A stretch of DNA of 64,000 nucleotides from Halanaerobacter jeridensis (GTDB taxonomy: Bacteria > Bacillota > Halanaerobiia > Halobacteroidales > Halobacteroidaceae): contig NZ_JAFBDQ010000002.1 of NCBI RefSeq assembly GCF_016908315.1, positions 1-64,000 on the forward strand, given 5' to 3'. The notes under the pieces were generated by a model. The model had not been told where the DNA came from. It did no database searches and worked only from the letters and a program-made list of their open reading frames with translations. Numbering within the stretch: position 1 is the first letter of the stretch; the number at the start of each line of letters is the position of its first letter. Made by a program: the position numbers and the translations under genes. Below are positions 26,058 through 34,281 of the stretch, piece by piece.

Positions 26058-27026
26058 ATGATAAATAAATTAAAAGAAAAAGTTTTAGCTGGTAAAGAAA
26101 TAAATAAAGAAGAGGCTTTAGAATTAGCTTCTTTATCACAGGATAGAATTCTTAAATTATTATCTGCAGCAAATGAGATAAAAAATGAATTTATGTCTGA
26201 TGAAGTTAACATGTGTTCAATAATTAATGCCAAATCAGGGAGTTGTTCTGAAGATTGTAGTTTTTGTGCTCAATCAGCTCATCATGATACAGAAGTGGAT
26301 ACATATGCATTATTGTCAGAAGAAAAAATATTAGATAAAGCAAAAGAAATGGATCAAGCAGGGGCCAAGCACTTTGGGATTGTAACTAGCGGTCGCGGTA
26401 TAGAAACAGAGACTGAGTTTCAACAAATATTAGATGCAGTAAAAAGAATTAAAGACGAGACAGACTTAGAAGTGTGTGCTTCTTTAGGAACTCTAGAAGC
26501 TGAACAAGTACAGAAGTTATCTGAAGTTGGATTGAAAAGATACAATCATAATCTCGAAACTTCTCGCAATTATTTTGCAGAGATTTGTTCTACTCATGAC
26601 TACCAAGAGCGAGTGCAGACAGTTAAATTTTTGAAAGAACAAGAGATTGAGGTCTGTTGTGGTGGAATTATGGGATTAGGTGAAAGTTTTGCTGATAGGA
26701 TAGATTTAGCCTGTACCTTAAGAGAATTAGATGTTGATTCAATACCTCTAAATATTTTAAATGCAGTAGCAGGAACGCCACTAGAAGATAATGATCCTGT
26801 GACACCTTTAGAAGCATTACAGACAGCAGCTATATTTAGATTTATTAATCCCAGAAAGAATATCAAGTTATGTGGTGGCCGGGAGAAAAATTTGCGTGAT
26901 TTACAATCTTTAAGTCTTTTATCTGGGGTTAATGGGTTACTAGTCGGTAATTATTTAACTACTGATGGTCGATCGGTACAGGATGACTTACAGATGATAG
27001 ATGATTTGGGTTTGAATAACGGATAA
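26058..27026 (+). CDS. bioB: Biotin synthase
   Basis: The radical-SAM enzyme converts dethiobiotin to biotin. ATG 26058 is used because GAAAGGAG lies just before it, giving 322 residues. The radical-SAM cysteines are C63xxxC67xxC70 in SGSCSEDCSFCAQSAHH. YNHNLETSRNYF, CCGGIMGLGE and the 2Fe-2S-site region NPRKNIKLCGGRE are present. Single gene with an own BirA-like operator; no other biotin gene is adjacent, so bioB may serve salvage or a scattered pathway. Confidence 0.95.
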   Translation: MINKLKEKVLAGKEINKEEALELASLSQDRILKLLSAANEIKNEFMSDEVNMCSIINAKSGSCSEDCSFCAQSAHHDTEVDTYALLSEEKILDKAKEMDQAGAKHFGIVTSGRGIETETEFQQILDAVKRIKDETDLEVCASLGTLEAEQVQKLSEVGLKRYNHNLETSRNYFAEICSTHDYQERVQTVKFLKEQEIEVCCGGIMGLGESFADRIDLACTLRELDVDSIPLNILNAVAGTPLEDNDPVTPLEALQTAAIFRFINPRKNIKLCGGREKNLRDLQSLSLLSGVNGLLVGNYLTTDGRSVQDDLQMIDDLGLNNG

Positions 27027-27036
27027 AATAATTCCT

Positions 27037-27062
27037 CTGCTATTGGCAGGGTTTTTAATTTT
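27037..27062 (+). terminator. Weak terminator after bioB
   Basis: CCTCTGC and GCAGGG pair across a short loop and are followed by TTTTTAATTTTT. Confidence 0.55.
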
Positions 27063-27188
27063 TATCATTAATTTTATGTTAATTAAAAGGAATAATAAAT
27101 AATTTATCGAAATTTGTTACTAACAGTGTAATATAATTTTGATCTTAGAAGGCAATAATTTAAAATTTAAATTGAATGGAGTGATAGA

Positions 27189-28106
27189 ATGGGAAATCAA
27201 ACAGATATTTTGCTTGAGAGTGGGACAGGAAATTTAGAAATCTTAAAATTTAAAGTTAAAGGCTTGTTATATGCTATTAATGTGATAAAAGTAAAAGAGA
27301 TTTTACAAATTGCAGAAGAGGAGATAAACCCATTACCTTCTCAACCTGAATCTGTGCGAGGGGTTACTAATGTAAGAGGTGATGTGATTACTATTATTGA
27401 CTTGCGTAAATATTTAGATTCAGGAGAAGAAAATGAAGCTAAAGAAGATAAGAATTATATGATTTTAACTGAATTTAATCAAACGAGGATTTTATTTGCA
27501 GTTGATGGCGTAATAGGAATTAATAAAATCAGTTGGAAAGATATACAAGAACCTAATAGATTGATGGGAGATTTAGTGAATGGGGTTATTAAATCAGACG
27601 ATAAATTAATTAACTTTTTAGATTTTGAAAAAATTCTATCTGATGTACAACCAGAATTGGCCTTAGGATTAGATGAAGTAAAGATTGACCATAGTAAAAA
27701 AGAAGAAAGAGAAAAGAAGAAATTGATATTGGCAGATGATTCTCCTACAATTAGAGAAATTTTAAAAGAAACACTTTATAAAGCGGGGTATACAAATTTA
27801 AAGGTCTTTAATGATGGTCAGAGAGCATTAAATTATTTAAAGACACTTAAAGAAGAAACGGAAGATGTTATGGATGAAGTACAAGGTCTAATAACTGATA
27901 TAGAGATGCCACAATTAGATGGACATGCGTTAATTAGAAAAATAAGAAATGATAAGCAATTAAAAGACTTACCAACCTTAATATTTTCTTCTTTAATTAC
28001 AGATAATTTAAGACATAAAGGTGAAGAAGTAGGAGCAGATGAACAGATTAGTAAGCCTGAAATGGAAAATTTAATTGATGTATTAGATGAATTAGTTTTA
28101 GAATAG
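27189..28106 (+). CDS. cheV: Chemotaxis coupling protein CheV
   Basis: This 305-residue protein has an N-terminal CheW domain (about 15-165: LEILKFKVKGLLYAINVIKVKEIL, VRGVTNVRGDVITIIDLRKYL) and a C-terminal receiver domain (about 178-303) with phospho-acceptor Asp237 in LITDIEMPQLDGH and Lys in ISKPE. CheV links receptors to CheA and adapts the signal by phosphorylation. SD GGAGTGAT. No other chemotaxis gene is adjacent, so the cell should be motile with its main cluster elsewhere. Confidence 0.93.
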   Translation: MGNQTDILLESGTGNLEILKFKVKGLLYAINVIKVKEILQIAEEEINPLPSQPESVRGVTNVRGDVITIIDLRKYLDSGEENEAKEDKNYMILTEFNQTRILFAVDGVIGINKISWKDIQEPNRLMGDLVNGVIKSDDKLINFLDFEKILSDVQPELALGLDEVKIDHSKKEEREKKKLILADDSPTIREILKETLYKAGYTNLKVFNDGQRALNYLKTLKEETEDVMDEVQGLITDIEMPQLDGHALIRKIRNDKQLKDLPTLIFSSLITDNLRHKGEEVGADEQISKPEMENLIDVLDELVLE

Positions 28107-28125
28107 ATTTGAGATATAAATAACG

Positions 28126-28153
28126 AAACCCGAGACCAATTGGTCTCGGGTTT
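28126..28153. terminator. Bidirectional terminator between cheV and tRNA-Met
   Basis: Perfect palindrome AAACCCGAGACC-AATT-GGTCTCGGGTTT. It lies between converging transcripts and can serve both strands. Confidence 0.75.
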
Positions 28154-28165
28154 ACTAATATAAAA

Positions 28166-28242
28166 TGGTGGACCCGGAGGGATTCGAACCCCCGACTAAT
28201 CGGTTATGAGCCGATTGCTCTAACCAACTGAGCTACGGGTCC
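28166..28242 (-). tRNA. tRNA-Met (CAT)
   Basis: Minus-strand cloverleaf GGACCCG...CGGGTCC-A-CCA. D-arm GCTC/GAGC, anticodon arm ATCGG-CTCATAA-CCGAT with anticodon CAT, T-arm GGGGGTTCGAATCCCTC. CCA is encoded. An elongator Met or a CAT tRNA modified to Ile cannot be distinguished by eye. Confidence 0.93.
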
Positions 28243-28298
28243 ACGAGTAAATATTATTTTTTTGAAAAAACTGATGTCTCTTTCAAGCGACGTCTACT

Positions 28299-28327
28299 AG
28301 TATACCGAATATAATTGAAAAAGTCAA
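28299..28327 (-). promoter_or_regulatory. Promoter of tRNA-Met
   Basis: On the minus strand TTGACT (28327-28322), a 17-nt spacer and TATACT (28304-28299) lie about 57 nt before the tRNA. Confidence 0.75.
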
Positions 28328-28467
28328 CCGTAAATTAAAATTTTTTATTAATTTTTATAGTTAAAGTGGGTTTATTAGGCGGGATTGACGTAAAAAATAA
28401 ATAATAAAAGTATTTATTTTGTCCCCCTGGATATAATAACTAACAAACTAATTCTTGGAGGGATAAG

Positions 28468-29403
28468 ATGCTGAGAAAGAGGCGGATTGAAGAAAGTAAA
28501 GTTGCTATTGGAGAGGGATTAGAAGGAGACGTAATTGCTAATTTATTAGATCAATTAGCAGTTAAGGATGCAATTAATAATCAAGATGTAGTGACAATTA
28601 CTCCTAATTGGGTTAATACTAATGCACCTCAAACAGGGACTGTAGTTGGCCCGGAATCTTTGCGGAAATTAATTCAATATATTAAGAGCCAAAAACCAGC
28701 AAGAATAGTAATTGCTACAGGTTCAGCTGGAGCAGAAACTCCACAAGTTATGCAGCAAACTGGATATCAACAAATAATTGATGATGAAGAAGTAGAATTT
28801 GTAGATTTGAATTATGGCCCGTATCAAGAATTTGAGATAGATCATCCTAAATTGAAAACAATAAAATTGAACAAATTAATTACTGAAACAGATTTTTTAA
28901 TCTCTTATACCCAAATAAAGCATCATGAAGAAGCGACAGTTTCTTTAGGAATTAAGAATATTGCTTTAGCTTGGCCGCCAGCAGAGATCCATGGTTTTCC
29001 AAAAGCAGGGCAGGGTATTCATGAATATTTACATCAATTCATAGCAGAGATGGGGAAATTGATGCCGATTGATTTAACTATTTTAAGTGCAGACCAGGCA
29101 ATGGTCGGTACTGGACCTTCTAAAGGTAAAGCAGTGGATGTTGACTTAGTAGCAGCAGGTACTGACCCGTTAGCAACTGATGTAGTTGGAGCAAGATTGT
29201 TAGGATTTAGGCAGCAGGCAATTCAGTATTTACATAATTTAATTCGGGCTGAAATAGGAGAAGGTGACTTGCAGAAAGTAAATCTATTAGGACTGCCTCT
29301 TGACCAAGCTGAAAAAAAGTTTAGTCAAATAGCTTATAATCATGAGATTATATTAGATAAAGAAGGAATTTTACCGCTGCATTTAAAAGCAAAACAGAAA
29401 TAA
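28468..29403 (+). CDS. DUF362 domain protein
   Basis: This 311-residue protein has the DUF362 core: VTITPNWVNTNAPQTGTVVGPESLRKLIQYIK, IVIATGSAGAETPQVM, DFLISYTQIKHHEEATVSLGIKN, and LSADQAMVGTGPSKGKAVDVDLVAAGTDPLATDVVGARLLGF. Many DUF362 proteins carry a ferredoxin tail; this one has none. Function of the family is unknown, though the motifs resemble those of lactate racemase-like DUF2088 proteins. SD TGGAGGG. Single gene ending at a terminator. Confidence 0.85.
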   Translation: MLRKRRIEESKVAIGEGLEGDVIANLLDQLAVKDAINNQDVVTITPNWVNTNAPQTGTVVGPESLRKLIQYIKSQKPARIVIATGSAGAETPQVMQQTGYQQIIDDEEVEFVDLNYGPYQEFEIDHPKLKTIKLNKLITETDFLISYTQIKHHEEATVSLGIKNIALAWPPAEIHGFPKAGQGIHEYLHQFIAEMGKLMPIDLTILSADQAMVGTGPSKGKAVDVDLVAAGTDPLATDVVGARLLGFRQQAIQYLHNLIRAEIGEGDLQKVNLLGLPLDQAEKKFSQIAYNHEIILDKEGILPLHLKAKQK

Positions 29404-29410
29404 AAGCAAT

Positions 29411-29440
29411 AAGACAGCTCAGTTGAGCTGTCTTATTTAA
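29411..29440 (+). terminator. Terminator after the DUF362 gene
   Basis: AAGACAGCTC/GAGCTGTCTT closes on AGTT and is followed by ATTTAATTATT, a T-rich but interrupted tract. Confidence 0.75.
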
Positions 29441-29573
29441 TTATTAGATTTTTATTTTAATCTGTGACCTGGAAGATGAGAGTTGATAGCTAAACCTAAA
29501 ACCGATTTTAGCTTATATTAACACACTTTTCTCTCCTGTTTAGAATATGATGTTTAGAAGAGGAGGGGATAGA

Positions 29574-29921
29574 ATGCATAAAATAAAATCCAAAGAGGAC
29601 TTTATTATTATAACAGGAAGTAATATAATTAGAAATAATGAGGCTAAATTAATTTGTGAAGAATTAATGATTGAATTAGCTAATGGTCACATTACTAATT
29701 TGATTTTAGATGTACAGTCCTTAGATTTAGATAAGAGCAAATTTGATATCTTCATTAATTATTTATCTAGGATGAATTTAAATTGTGTGGCATTAGTTTT
29801 ACCTAAATTAATTTCCTCGTTAAAATTTAAATTGTGGAAAAGAAAGTATAATAATTATCTTGAGTTAAAGCAATTTAACAATCTAAATGAAGCTAAACAA
29901 TGGATTAAGGAAGGGAGTTAA
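29574..29921 (+). CDS. Small hypothetical protein, possibly STAS/SpoIIAA-like fold
   Basis: ATG 29574 follows GAGGAGGGG; the in-frame ATG at 29547 lies upstream of it. The 115-residue product alternates hydrophobic strands and helices (DFIIITGSNIIRN, HITNLILDVQSLDLDKSKFDIFINYLSR, LNCVALVLPKLISS). This resembles SpoIIAA-like (STAS) single-domain proteins, but no diagnostic motif is present. The DUF523 gene starts 3 bp after its stop, so it is the first gene of a DUF523-trmL operon. Confidence 0.65.
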   Translation: MHKIKSKEDFIIITGSNIIRNNEAKLICEELMIELANGHITNLILDVQSLDLDKSKFDIFINYLSRMNLNCVALVLPKLISSLKFKLWKRKYNNYLELKQFNNLNEAKQWIKEGS

Positions 29922-29924
29922 AAT

Positions 29925-30398
29925 ATGATTTTAGTTAGTGCTTGTCTATTAGGAGAAAATTGTAAATATGATGGAGGAAATAATGAAACTGAAGAAATAA
30001 GAGCAATTTTTGATGAAGAAGAGTTAGTCCCAGTCTGTCCGGAAAAGTTAGGTGGGTTAGAAATCCCGCGTCCACCAGCAGAGATTCAAAATGGAACCGG
30101 AGAAGAAGTATTAATGAATAAAGCTAAAGTAGTTAATCAAGATGGAGTAGATTTAACAGAAGAATTTTTAGCAGGAGCTCGGAAAACATTAGAAAAATCT
30201 TCAGCTAATGATTGTAAACTGGCTATATTTAAAGCTAGAAGTCCATCTTGTGGTAGTGAAGAAATTTATGATGGAGAATTTAGTGGAGAGACTAAAGAAG
30301 GAGTAGGAGTAACTACGGCTTTATTAAAGAGAGCAGGGATTAGAGTCTTTAATGAGGAGAATTTAATGAAAGCTAAGGAAGCTAGGGAGGAATTGTAA
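29925..30398 (+). CDS. DUF523 family protein (YbbK-like)
   Basis: This 157-residue protein matches DUF523: ILVSACLLGENCKYDGGNN, LVPVCPEKLGGLEIPRPPAEI, CKLAIFKARSPSCGSEEIYDGEFSG. The conserved cysteines (CLLG..C, CPE, SPSCG) suggest metal or cluster binding; related domains occur in thiouridine desulfurases (TudS). The stop overlaps the trmL start by one base (TAATG). Desulfurase function is an inference from the family. Confidence 0.85.
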   Translation: MILVSACLLGENCKYDGGNNETEEIRAIFDEEELVPVCPEKLGGLEIPRPPAEIQNGTGEEVLMNKAKVVNQDGVDLTEEFLAGARKTLEKSSANDCKLAIFKARSPSCGSEEIYDGEFSGETKEGVGVTTALLKRAGIRVFNEENLMKAKEAREEL

Positions 30399-30856
30399 TG
30401 AATGTAGTCTTATATCAACCGGAAATACCTCCTAATACAGGTAATATTGCTCGTACTTGTGCTTGTACGGGTGCTAGTTTACATTTGATTAGACCATTAG
30501 GTTTTTCAACTGATGAAAAATCTCTTCGCCGAGCTGGTCTAGATTATTGGGATAAATTAGATATTCATTATTATGATAATCTAGAAGAATTATTTGCTGA
30601 ATATGCAGATAGTAATTTTTACTTTGCTACTAAATTTGCTGATAATTATTATGATAAAATGGATTATAATGAAGATGATTTTTTAGTTTTCGGTCGGGAA
30701 ACAGCAGGATTACCTGATTACATATTAGAAAATCAGCCTGAACAGTGTATTAGAATTCCGATGCGAAAAAATATTCGTTCTTTGAATTTAGCTAATTCTG
30801 TATCTATTGTGCTATATGAAGCTTTAAGACAGAACAATTGGTCAAATTTAGTTTGA
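30398..30856 (+). CDS. trmL: tRNA (cytidine/uridine-34-2'-O)-methyltransferase
   Basis: This 152-residue SPOUT methyltransferase shows VVLYQPEIPPNTGNIARTCACTGASLHLIRPLGF, LVFGRETAGLP and IRIPMRKNIRSLNLANSVSIVLYEALRQ, the three knot motifs of TrmL/YibK. It methylates the wobble ribose of tRNA-Leu with S-adenosylmethionine. Start codon shares a base with the DUF523 stop, indicating coupled translation. Confidence 0.95.
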   Translation: MNVVLYQPEIPPNTGNIARTCACTGASLHLIRPLGFSTDEKSLRRAGLDYWDKLDIHYYDNLEELFAEYADSNFYFATKFADNYYDKMDYNEDDFLVFGRETAGLPDYILENQPEQCIRIPMRKNIRSLNLANSVSIVLYEALRQNNWSNLV

Positions 30857-30894
30857 TATTAGTTTGCAATTGAAAGATTAAGAGGGGGAGTTTG

Positions 30895-31764
30895 ATGAGT
30901 AATATAGCTTATGTCAATGGAGAATTTGTAGCATTAGAAGAAGCAACAGTTTCGATAGAAGATAGAGGCTTTCAGTTTGGTGATAGTATCTATGAAATAA
31001 TAAAATTATATAATGGTAAGTTATTTAAATTAGAGGACCATATTCAGAGATTATTTAATAGTGCTCACCAAATAAGATTAGATTTAGATTATAGTAAAGA
31101 AGAATTAAAAGAATTAACGCAGCAGGTTTTAGAAAAAAATAAGAATAGTGAACGAAAAGAAGCAGGTGGCTTATATATTCAAATTACTCGCGGAGCTGCT
31201 CCGCGTAGCCACAGCTTTTCTAGTGATTTAGAGCCAACTGTAATTATGTATTTACTTCCGGCTAAAAAAATAGAGTCTGAAATTAGAGAAGAAGGAGTAA
31301 CTGCTATTACTATGCCTGAGCAAAGGTGGCAGCATTGTAATATTAAAACAAATAATTTATTACCTAATATTTTAACTAGCCACCGGGCCAAAAAGGAAGG
31401 GGCAGATGAAGGTATATTTGTAACTGAAGAAGGTATGGTGACTGAAGGGACAAGTAGTAATGTCTTTATTGTTAATAATGATAAAATTTTGACTCATCCG
31501 GCTGATGGAGAAATATTACCTGGGATTACTAGAGAGCTAGTATTAGAATTAGCGGCTGATAAATTTAATGTACAAGAAAAGAAATTTAGCTTAAAAGAAT
31601 TATACCAGGCTGATGAAGTATTTATTACAAGCACGCCCAAAGAAGTGCTTGGAGTAATAGAAGTTGATGATAAGCAAATAGCTCAAGGAGAAGTTGGGCC
31701 AATAACTAAAGAAATCCATAAGTTATACCAAAACTATATAGAAGAATTTAAAACTAGGGCTTAA
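30895..31764 (+). CDS. dat: D-amino acid aminotransferase (class IV)
   Basis: The start is ATG 30895 after GGGGGAG, giving 289 residues. Class IV PLP aminotransferase motifs: SIEDRGFQFGDSIYE, the D-amino-acid-enzyme loop YIQITRGAAPRSHSF, the catalytic Lys in WQHCNIKTNNLL, EGTSSNVFIV and GITRELVLELA. The RxH pattern in APRSHSF is seen in Bacillus Dat rather than in branched-chain transaminases. It would supply D-alanine and D-glutamate for peptidoglycan. L-branched-chain activity is the alternative. Confidence 0.87.
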   Translation: MSNIAYVNGEFVALEEATVSIEDRGFQFGDSIYEIIKLYNGKLFKLEDHIQRLFNSAHQIRLDLDYSKEELKELTQQVLEKNKNSERKEAGGLYIQITRGAAPRSHSFSSDLEPTVIMYLLPAKKIESEIREEGVTAITMPEQRWQHCNIKTNNLLPNILTSHRAKKEGADEGIFVTEEGMVTEGTSSNVFIVNNDKILTHPADGEILPGITRELVLELAADKFNVQEKKFSLKELYQADEVFITSTPKEVLGVIEVDDKQIAQGEVGPITKEIHKLYQNYIEEFKTRA

Positions 31765-31787
31765 CTTTTAGCTCTAGTTTTTCTATA

Positions 31788-31816
31788 TAAAGCTTCACTT
31801 TATAAGTGAAGCTTTA
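31788..31816. terminator. Hairpin after dat
   Basis: AAAGCTTCACTT/AAGTGAAGCTTT is a perfect palindrome around TATA. The T-tract is short (TTTATAG), so termination efficiency is uncertain. Confidence 0.55.
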
Positions 31817-31820
31817 TAGT

Positions 31821-31957
31821 AACAAGTAAAGAGAAAAGAGTGATGAGTAGAAAATCAAAAACAAAGTCAAAATCAAGTTCAAAACCTTTCATTTCAAAGG
31901 AATTTAAATGGGTTTTGAGGTTTTGACTTTAAGGCTTTTACTCATTACTGATTACTT
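31821..31957. repeat. Long imperfect inverted repeat between dat and the thioredoxin gene
   Basis: The left arm (about 31832-31887, GAGTGATGAGTA... to ...TCAAAACC) is roughly complementary to the right arm (about 31910-31957, GGTTTTGAGGTTTTGACTTT to ACTCATTACTGATTACT), spaced by an AT-rich loop. Arm sequences recur as half-sites at 12388-12450 (TTTTGACTTTT..ACTCATCACTC..ATTACTAATTACTG) and 4335-4365. Function unknown. Confidence 0.5.
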
Positions 31958-31990
31958 TATAGTGATAATATTTAGAATGGAGGTATAAAA

Positions 31991-32311
31991 ATGAAGGATT
32001 TAAAAGAAATCAATTCCGAGAATATAGAGCAAATGATAAATAAAAATGATAATTTGTTAATTATATTTTCTAATCCCGAGTGTGGATACTGCGGATTGGC
32101 AAAGAAAAGTTTAGAGGAAATTATAGATAAATTTTCTGATTTAACTGTGGGAGAATGTATTGTGAATAATAATCCAGAATTAAAAGAAAAATATTCTATA
32201 ACTAGTGTACCTATGTTTAAATTAATCAAAAATGGAGAAGTAGTATATACAGACTATGGAGTAGTTACTGCTAATAATTTATATTATCAGTTGTATTCTT
32301 TATTAAATTAG
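31991..32311 (+). CDS. Thioredoxin-family protein
   Basis: This 106-residue single-domain protein has the redox motif CGYC (31-34) in IIFSNPECGYCGLAKKSLEEI, the cis-proline loop SVPMFKLIKNGEVV and a C-terminal helix. No signal peptide, so it acts in the cytoplasm. The CGYC centre differs from CGPC of housekeeping thioredoxin and suggests a more specialised disulfide role. SD TGGAGG. Confidence 0.85.
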   Translation: MKDLKEINSENIEQMINKNDNLLIIFSNPECGYCGLAKKSLEEIIDKFSDLTVGECIVNNNPELKEKYSITSVPMFKLIKNGEVVYTDYGVVTANNLYYQLYSLLN

Positions 32312-32319
32312 CAAAAAAG

Positions 32320-32349
32320 TAAAAAACCAACCCGATTGGGTTAGTTTTT
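32320..32349. terminator. Bidirectional terminator between thioredoxin gene and tRNA cluster
   Basis: AAACCAACCC/GGGTTAGTTTTT around GATT, with A-runs on one side and T-runs on the other, lies between the two converging units. Confidence 0.8.
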
Positions 32350-32352
32350 AAG

Positions 32353-32439
32353 TGGTGGAGGGGAGAGGATTCGAACCTCTGAAGGCAGCGCCGGCAGATT
32401 TACAGTCTGCTCCCTTTGACCAGACTCGGGAACCCCTCC
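32353..32439 (-). tRNA. tRNA-Tyr (GTA)
   Basis: Class II tRNA of 87 nt with acceptor GGAGGGG/CCCCTCC, anticodon loop CTGTAAA (GTA), a long variable arm (GCCGGCGCTGCCTTC) and encoded CCA. Last gene of the seven-tRNA minus-strand cluster. Confidence 0.95.
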
Positions 32440-32458
32440 TCAATATTATTTTTTTAAA

Positions 32459-32534
32459 TGGAGCTGGCGATCGGACTTGAACCGATAACCTGCTGATTAC
32501 AAGTCAGCTGCTCTGCCAATTGAGCTACGCCAGC
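32459..32534 (-). tRNA. tRNA-Thr (TGT)
   Basis: 76-nt cloverleaf with acceptor GCTGGCG/CGCCAGC, anticodon arm GCTGA-CTTGTAA-TCAGC (TGT) and encoded CCA. Confidence 0.95.
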
Positions 32535-32540
32535 TTAATA

Positions 32541-32617
32541 TGGCGGGGACGACGAGAGTTGAACTCGCGATCTCCGGCGTGACAGGCCGGCGTGTTAACC
32601 AGCTACACCACGTCCCC
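32541..32617 (-). tRNA. tRNA-Asp (GTC)
   Basis: 77-nt cloverleaf with acceptor GGGGACG/CGTCCCC, anticodon arm GCCGG-CCTGTCAC (GTC), discriminator G and encoded CCA, both usual for tRNA-Asp. Confidence 0.95.
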
Positions 32618-32621
32618 GCAT

Positions 32622-32697
32622 TGGTACCCCCAAGGGGATTCGAACCCCTGCCGCTGAGATGAAAACCCAGTATCCTAGGCCGCTAGACGATGGGGGC
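32622..32697 (-). tRNA. tRNA-Glu (TTC)
   Basis: 76-nt cloverleaf with acceptor GCCCCCA/TGGGGGT, anticodon loop GTTTTCAT (TTC) and encoded CCA. The acceptor begins with a G-U pair. Confidence 0.93.
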
Positions 32698-32704
32698 CTA
32701 ACAA

Positions 32705-32780
32705 TGGTGAGCCATGGAGGATTTGAACCTCCGACACCCGGATTAAAAGTCCGATGCTCTACCAACTGAGCTAATGGCCC
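32705..32780 (-). tRNA. tRNA-Lys (TTT)
   Basis: 76-nt cloverleaf with acceptor GGGCCAT/ATGGCTC, anticodon arm CGGA-CTTTTAA-TCCG (TTT) and encoded CCA. Confidence 0.95.
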
Positions 32781-32801
32781 ACAATAATTTATTCTGTTTA
32801 A

Positions 32802-32878
32802 TGGCACGCCCGGGAGGACTCGAACCTCCAACCTTCAGATTCGAAGTCTGCTACTCTATCCAGTTGAGCTACGGGCGC
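32802..32878 (-). tRNA. tRNA-Arg (TCG)
   Basis: 77-nt cloverleaf with acceptor GCGCCCG/CGGGCGT, anticodon arm GCAGA-CTTCGAA-TCTG (TCG). TCG rather than ACG means this decoder of CGN does not rely on A34 deamination. Confidence 0.92.
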
Positions 32879-32890
32879 ACAAAATTAAAT

Positions 32891-32967
32891 TGGTCGGAGC
32901 AGCAGGATTTGAACCTGCGACCCCCTGGTCCCAAACCAGGTGCTCTGCCAAACTGAGCCATGCTCCG
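32891..32967 (-). tRNA. tRNA-Pro (TGG)
   Basis: 77-nt cloverleaf with acceptor CGGAGCA/TGCTCCG, anticodon arm CCTGG-TTTGGGA-CCAGG (TGG) and encoded CCA. First gene of the cluster, next to its promoter. Confidence 0.95.
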
Positions 32968-33006
32968 AAAATATTTTTCCTGTCTCAAATTCATGCGACA
33001 ATTGCT

Positions 33007-33035
33007 ATTATAAGTGATTTTTAAAACTCTGTCAA
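33007..33035 (-). promoter_or_regulatory. Consensus sigma-A promoter of the tRNA cluster
   Basis: On the minus strand TTGACA (33035-33030), exactly 17 nt, TATAAT (33012-33007): a perfect consensus promoter, as expected for stable RNA genes. Confidence 0.9.
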
Positions 33036-33154
33036 GAATTTTTTAAAATTAACTAACTGAAGTTTTGTCGCCTCTCTTGTCGCAGCATTTACTAATATAC
33101 CATTAGATTTTTTATTTGTCAAGAAATAAATATAAAAAAAGAGTAACAAGTTAA

Positions 33155-33190
33155 AATAAAAAGCCCTGGAGAAATATTCCACAGGGCCAT
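33155..33190 (-). terminator. Terminator after ldh
   Basis: On the minus strand GGCCCTGTGGA pairs with TCTCCAGGGC and is followed by TTTTTATTTT, six bases beyond the ldh stop. Confidence 0.8.
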
Positions 33191-33195
33191 TGAAT

Positions 33196-34146
33196 TTATA
33201 ATTCTAAAGTATCTGCTATTTCTTTTAATTTTTCAGCAGATTCAACAAATGCTTCTTCTTCATTATCATTTAGTGGTAAATTTAATACTTGTTCTACTCC
33301 TTGAGAGTCAACTATTGTCGGTAAACTGAGGCAAATATCTTCTATCCCATATTGACCATTCATATAACTAGAAATAGTCAAAATAGAATTTTCATCTCTT
33401 AAGATACTGCGTACGATTCTAGCTACTGCTAAAGATACAGCATAAAAAGTTGCGCCTTTTTTCTCAATTATTTCATAAGCTGAATTTTTAACTTCTTCAC
33501 CTATTCCTTCTAATTCACCTTCACAGTTATAGTCGCAAATTGGGCAGTAGTTATCAAGTGGTGTTCCAGCAATATTAGTTAAGCTCCATACTGGCACTTC
33601 ACTATCGCCATGTTCTCCAATTATATATCCGTGAACATTATTAGCAGCAACTTCACAATGATTACTAATTAATGATCTAAATCTAGAACTATCTAAGACT
33701 GTTCCTGAACCAATAACTTGATTTTTTGGGAAACCAGATAATTTTAATGTGACATAAGTTAATATATCGACTGGATTTGTAACAACTAATAAAATTGCAT
33801 CCTTAGTATATTCAGTTATGCTAGGGACAATTTGTTTAAATACTTCAGTATTTTTCTTTACTAAATCTAATCTTGTTTCATCAGCTGCTTGTTTAGCTCC
33901 TGCAGTAATAATGACTACATCAGCATCTTCACATTCTGAATAATCTCCCGCAGAAACCTCTACCGGTGGTACAAAAGAAGCACCATGCATTAAATCCATT
34001 GCTTCTCCTTCAGCTTTTTCTTGATTAATATCTATTAAAACTATTTCAGAAGCAATTCCCTGAACCATGAGGGCATAACCAGTAGTAGCTCCTACTCCTC
34101 CGGCCCCAATAATTGCTACTTTATGTCTATCATTTTTTTCTGCCAT
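33196..34146 (-). CDS. ldh: L-lactate dehydrogenase
   Basis: This NAD-dependent enzyme (316 residues from the ATG at 34146, after GAGGTGATT) interconverts pyruvate and L-lactate. The Rossmann motif is IGAGGVGATTGYALM. The substrate loop has ADETRLDLVKKNTEVF. VTNPVDILTYV, GSGTVLDSSRFRS and the catalytic His in GEHGDSEVPVWS are present. The arginine before LDLV agrees with LDH rather than malate dehydrogenase. Divergent from the Fur-type regulator. It regenerates NAD during fermentation. Confidence 0.92.
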   Translation of the reverse strand: MAEKNDRHKVAIIGAGGVGATTGYALMVQGIASEIVLIDINQEKAEGEAMDLMHGASFVPPVEVSAGDYSECEDADVVIITAGAKQAADETRLDLVKKNTEVFKQIVPSITEYTKDAILLVVTNPVDILTYVTLKLSGFPKNQVIGSGTVLDSSRFRSLISNHCEVAANNVHGYIIGEHGDSEVPVWSLTNIAGTPLDNYCPICDYNCEGELEGIGEEVKNSAYEIIEKKGATFYAVSLAVARIVRSILRDENSILTISSYMNGQYGIEDICLSLPTIVDSQGVEQVLNLPLNDNEEEAFVESAEKLKEIADTLEL

Positions 34147-34250
34147 TATAATCACCTCTTATAGTATATTTAATAATAAAGTCAATTTCATTGCAAATGA
34201 TAATCTTTATTATTATACCTTCAATAATAAATATAATTCTCCTTTTTTTA

Positions 34251-34264
34251 TATAATGATTATTG
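34251..34264. promoter_or_regulatory. Candidate PerR/Fur box between ldh and the Fur-family gene
   Basis: TATAATGATTATTG matches most positions of the PerR/Fur-type box TTATAATNATTATAA. It lies just upstream of the -35 of the regulator gene, which would allow autoregulation, and in the ldh upstream region. Confidence 0.45.
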
Positions 34265-34281
34265 TTACTAATTAATCAATA

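Noticed and set aside
30895-31764. Branched-chain aminotransferase (ilvE)
   Set aside because: The APRSHSF loop fits D-amino-acid aminotransferase better, and no ile/val genes are nearby. Kept as an alternative only.
32595-32956. Protein-coding ORFs across the tRNA cluster
   Set aside because: They cover seven clear tRNA cloverleaves and have no ribosome binding sites.
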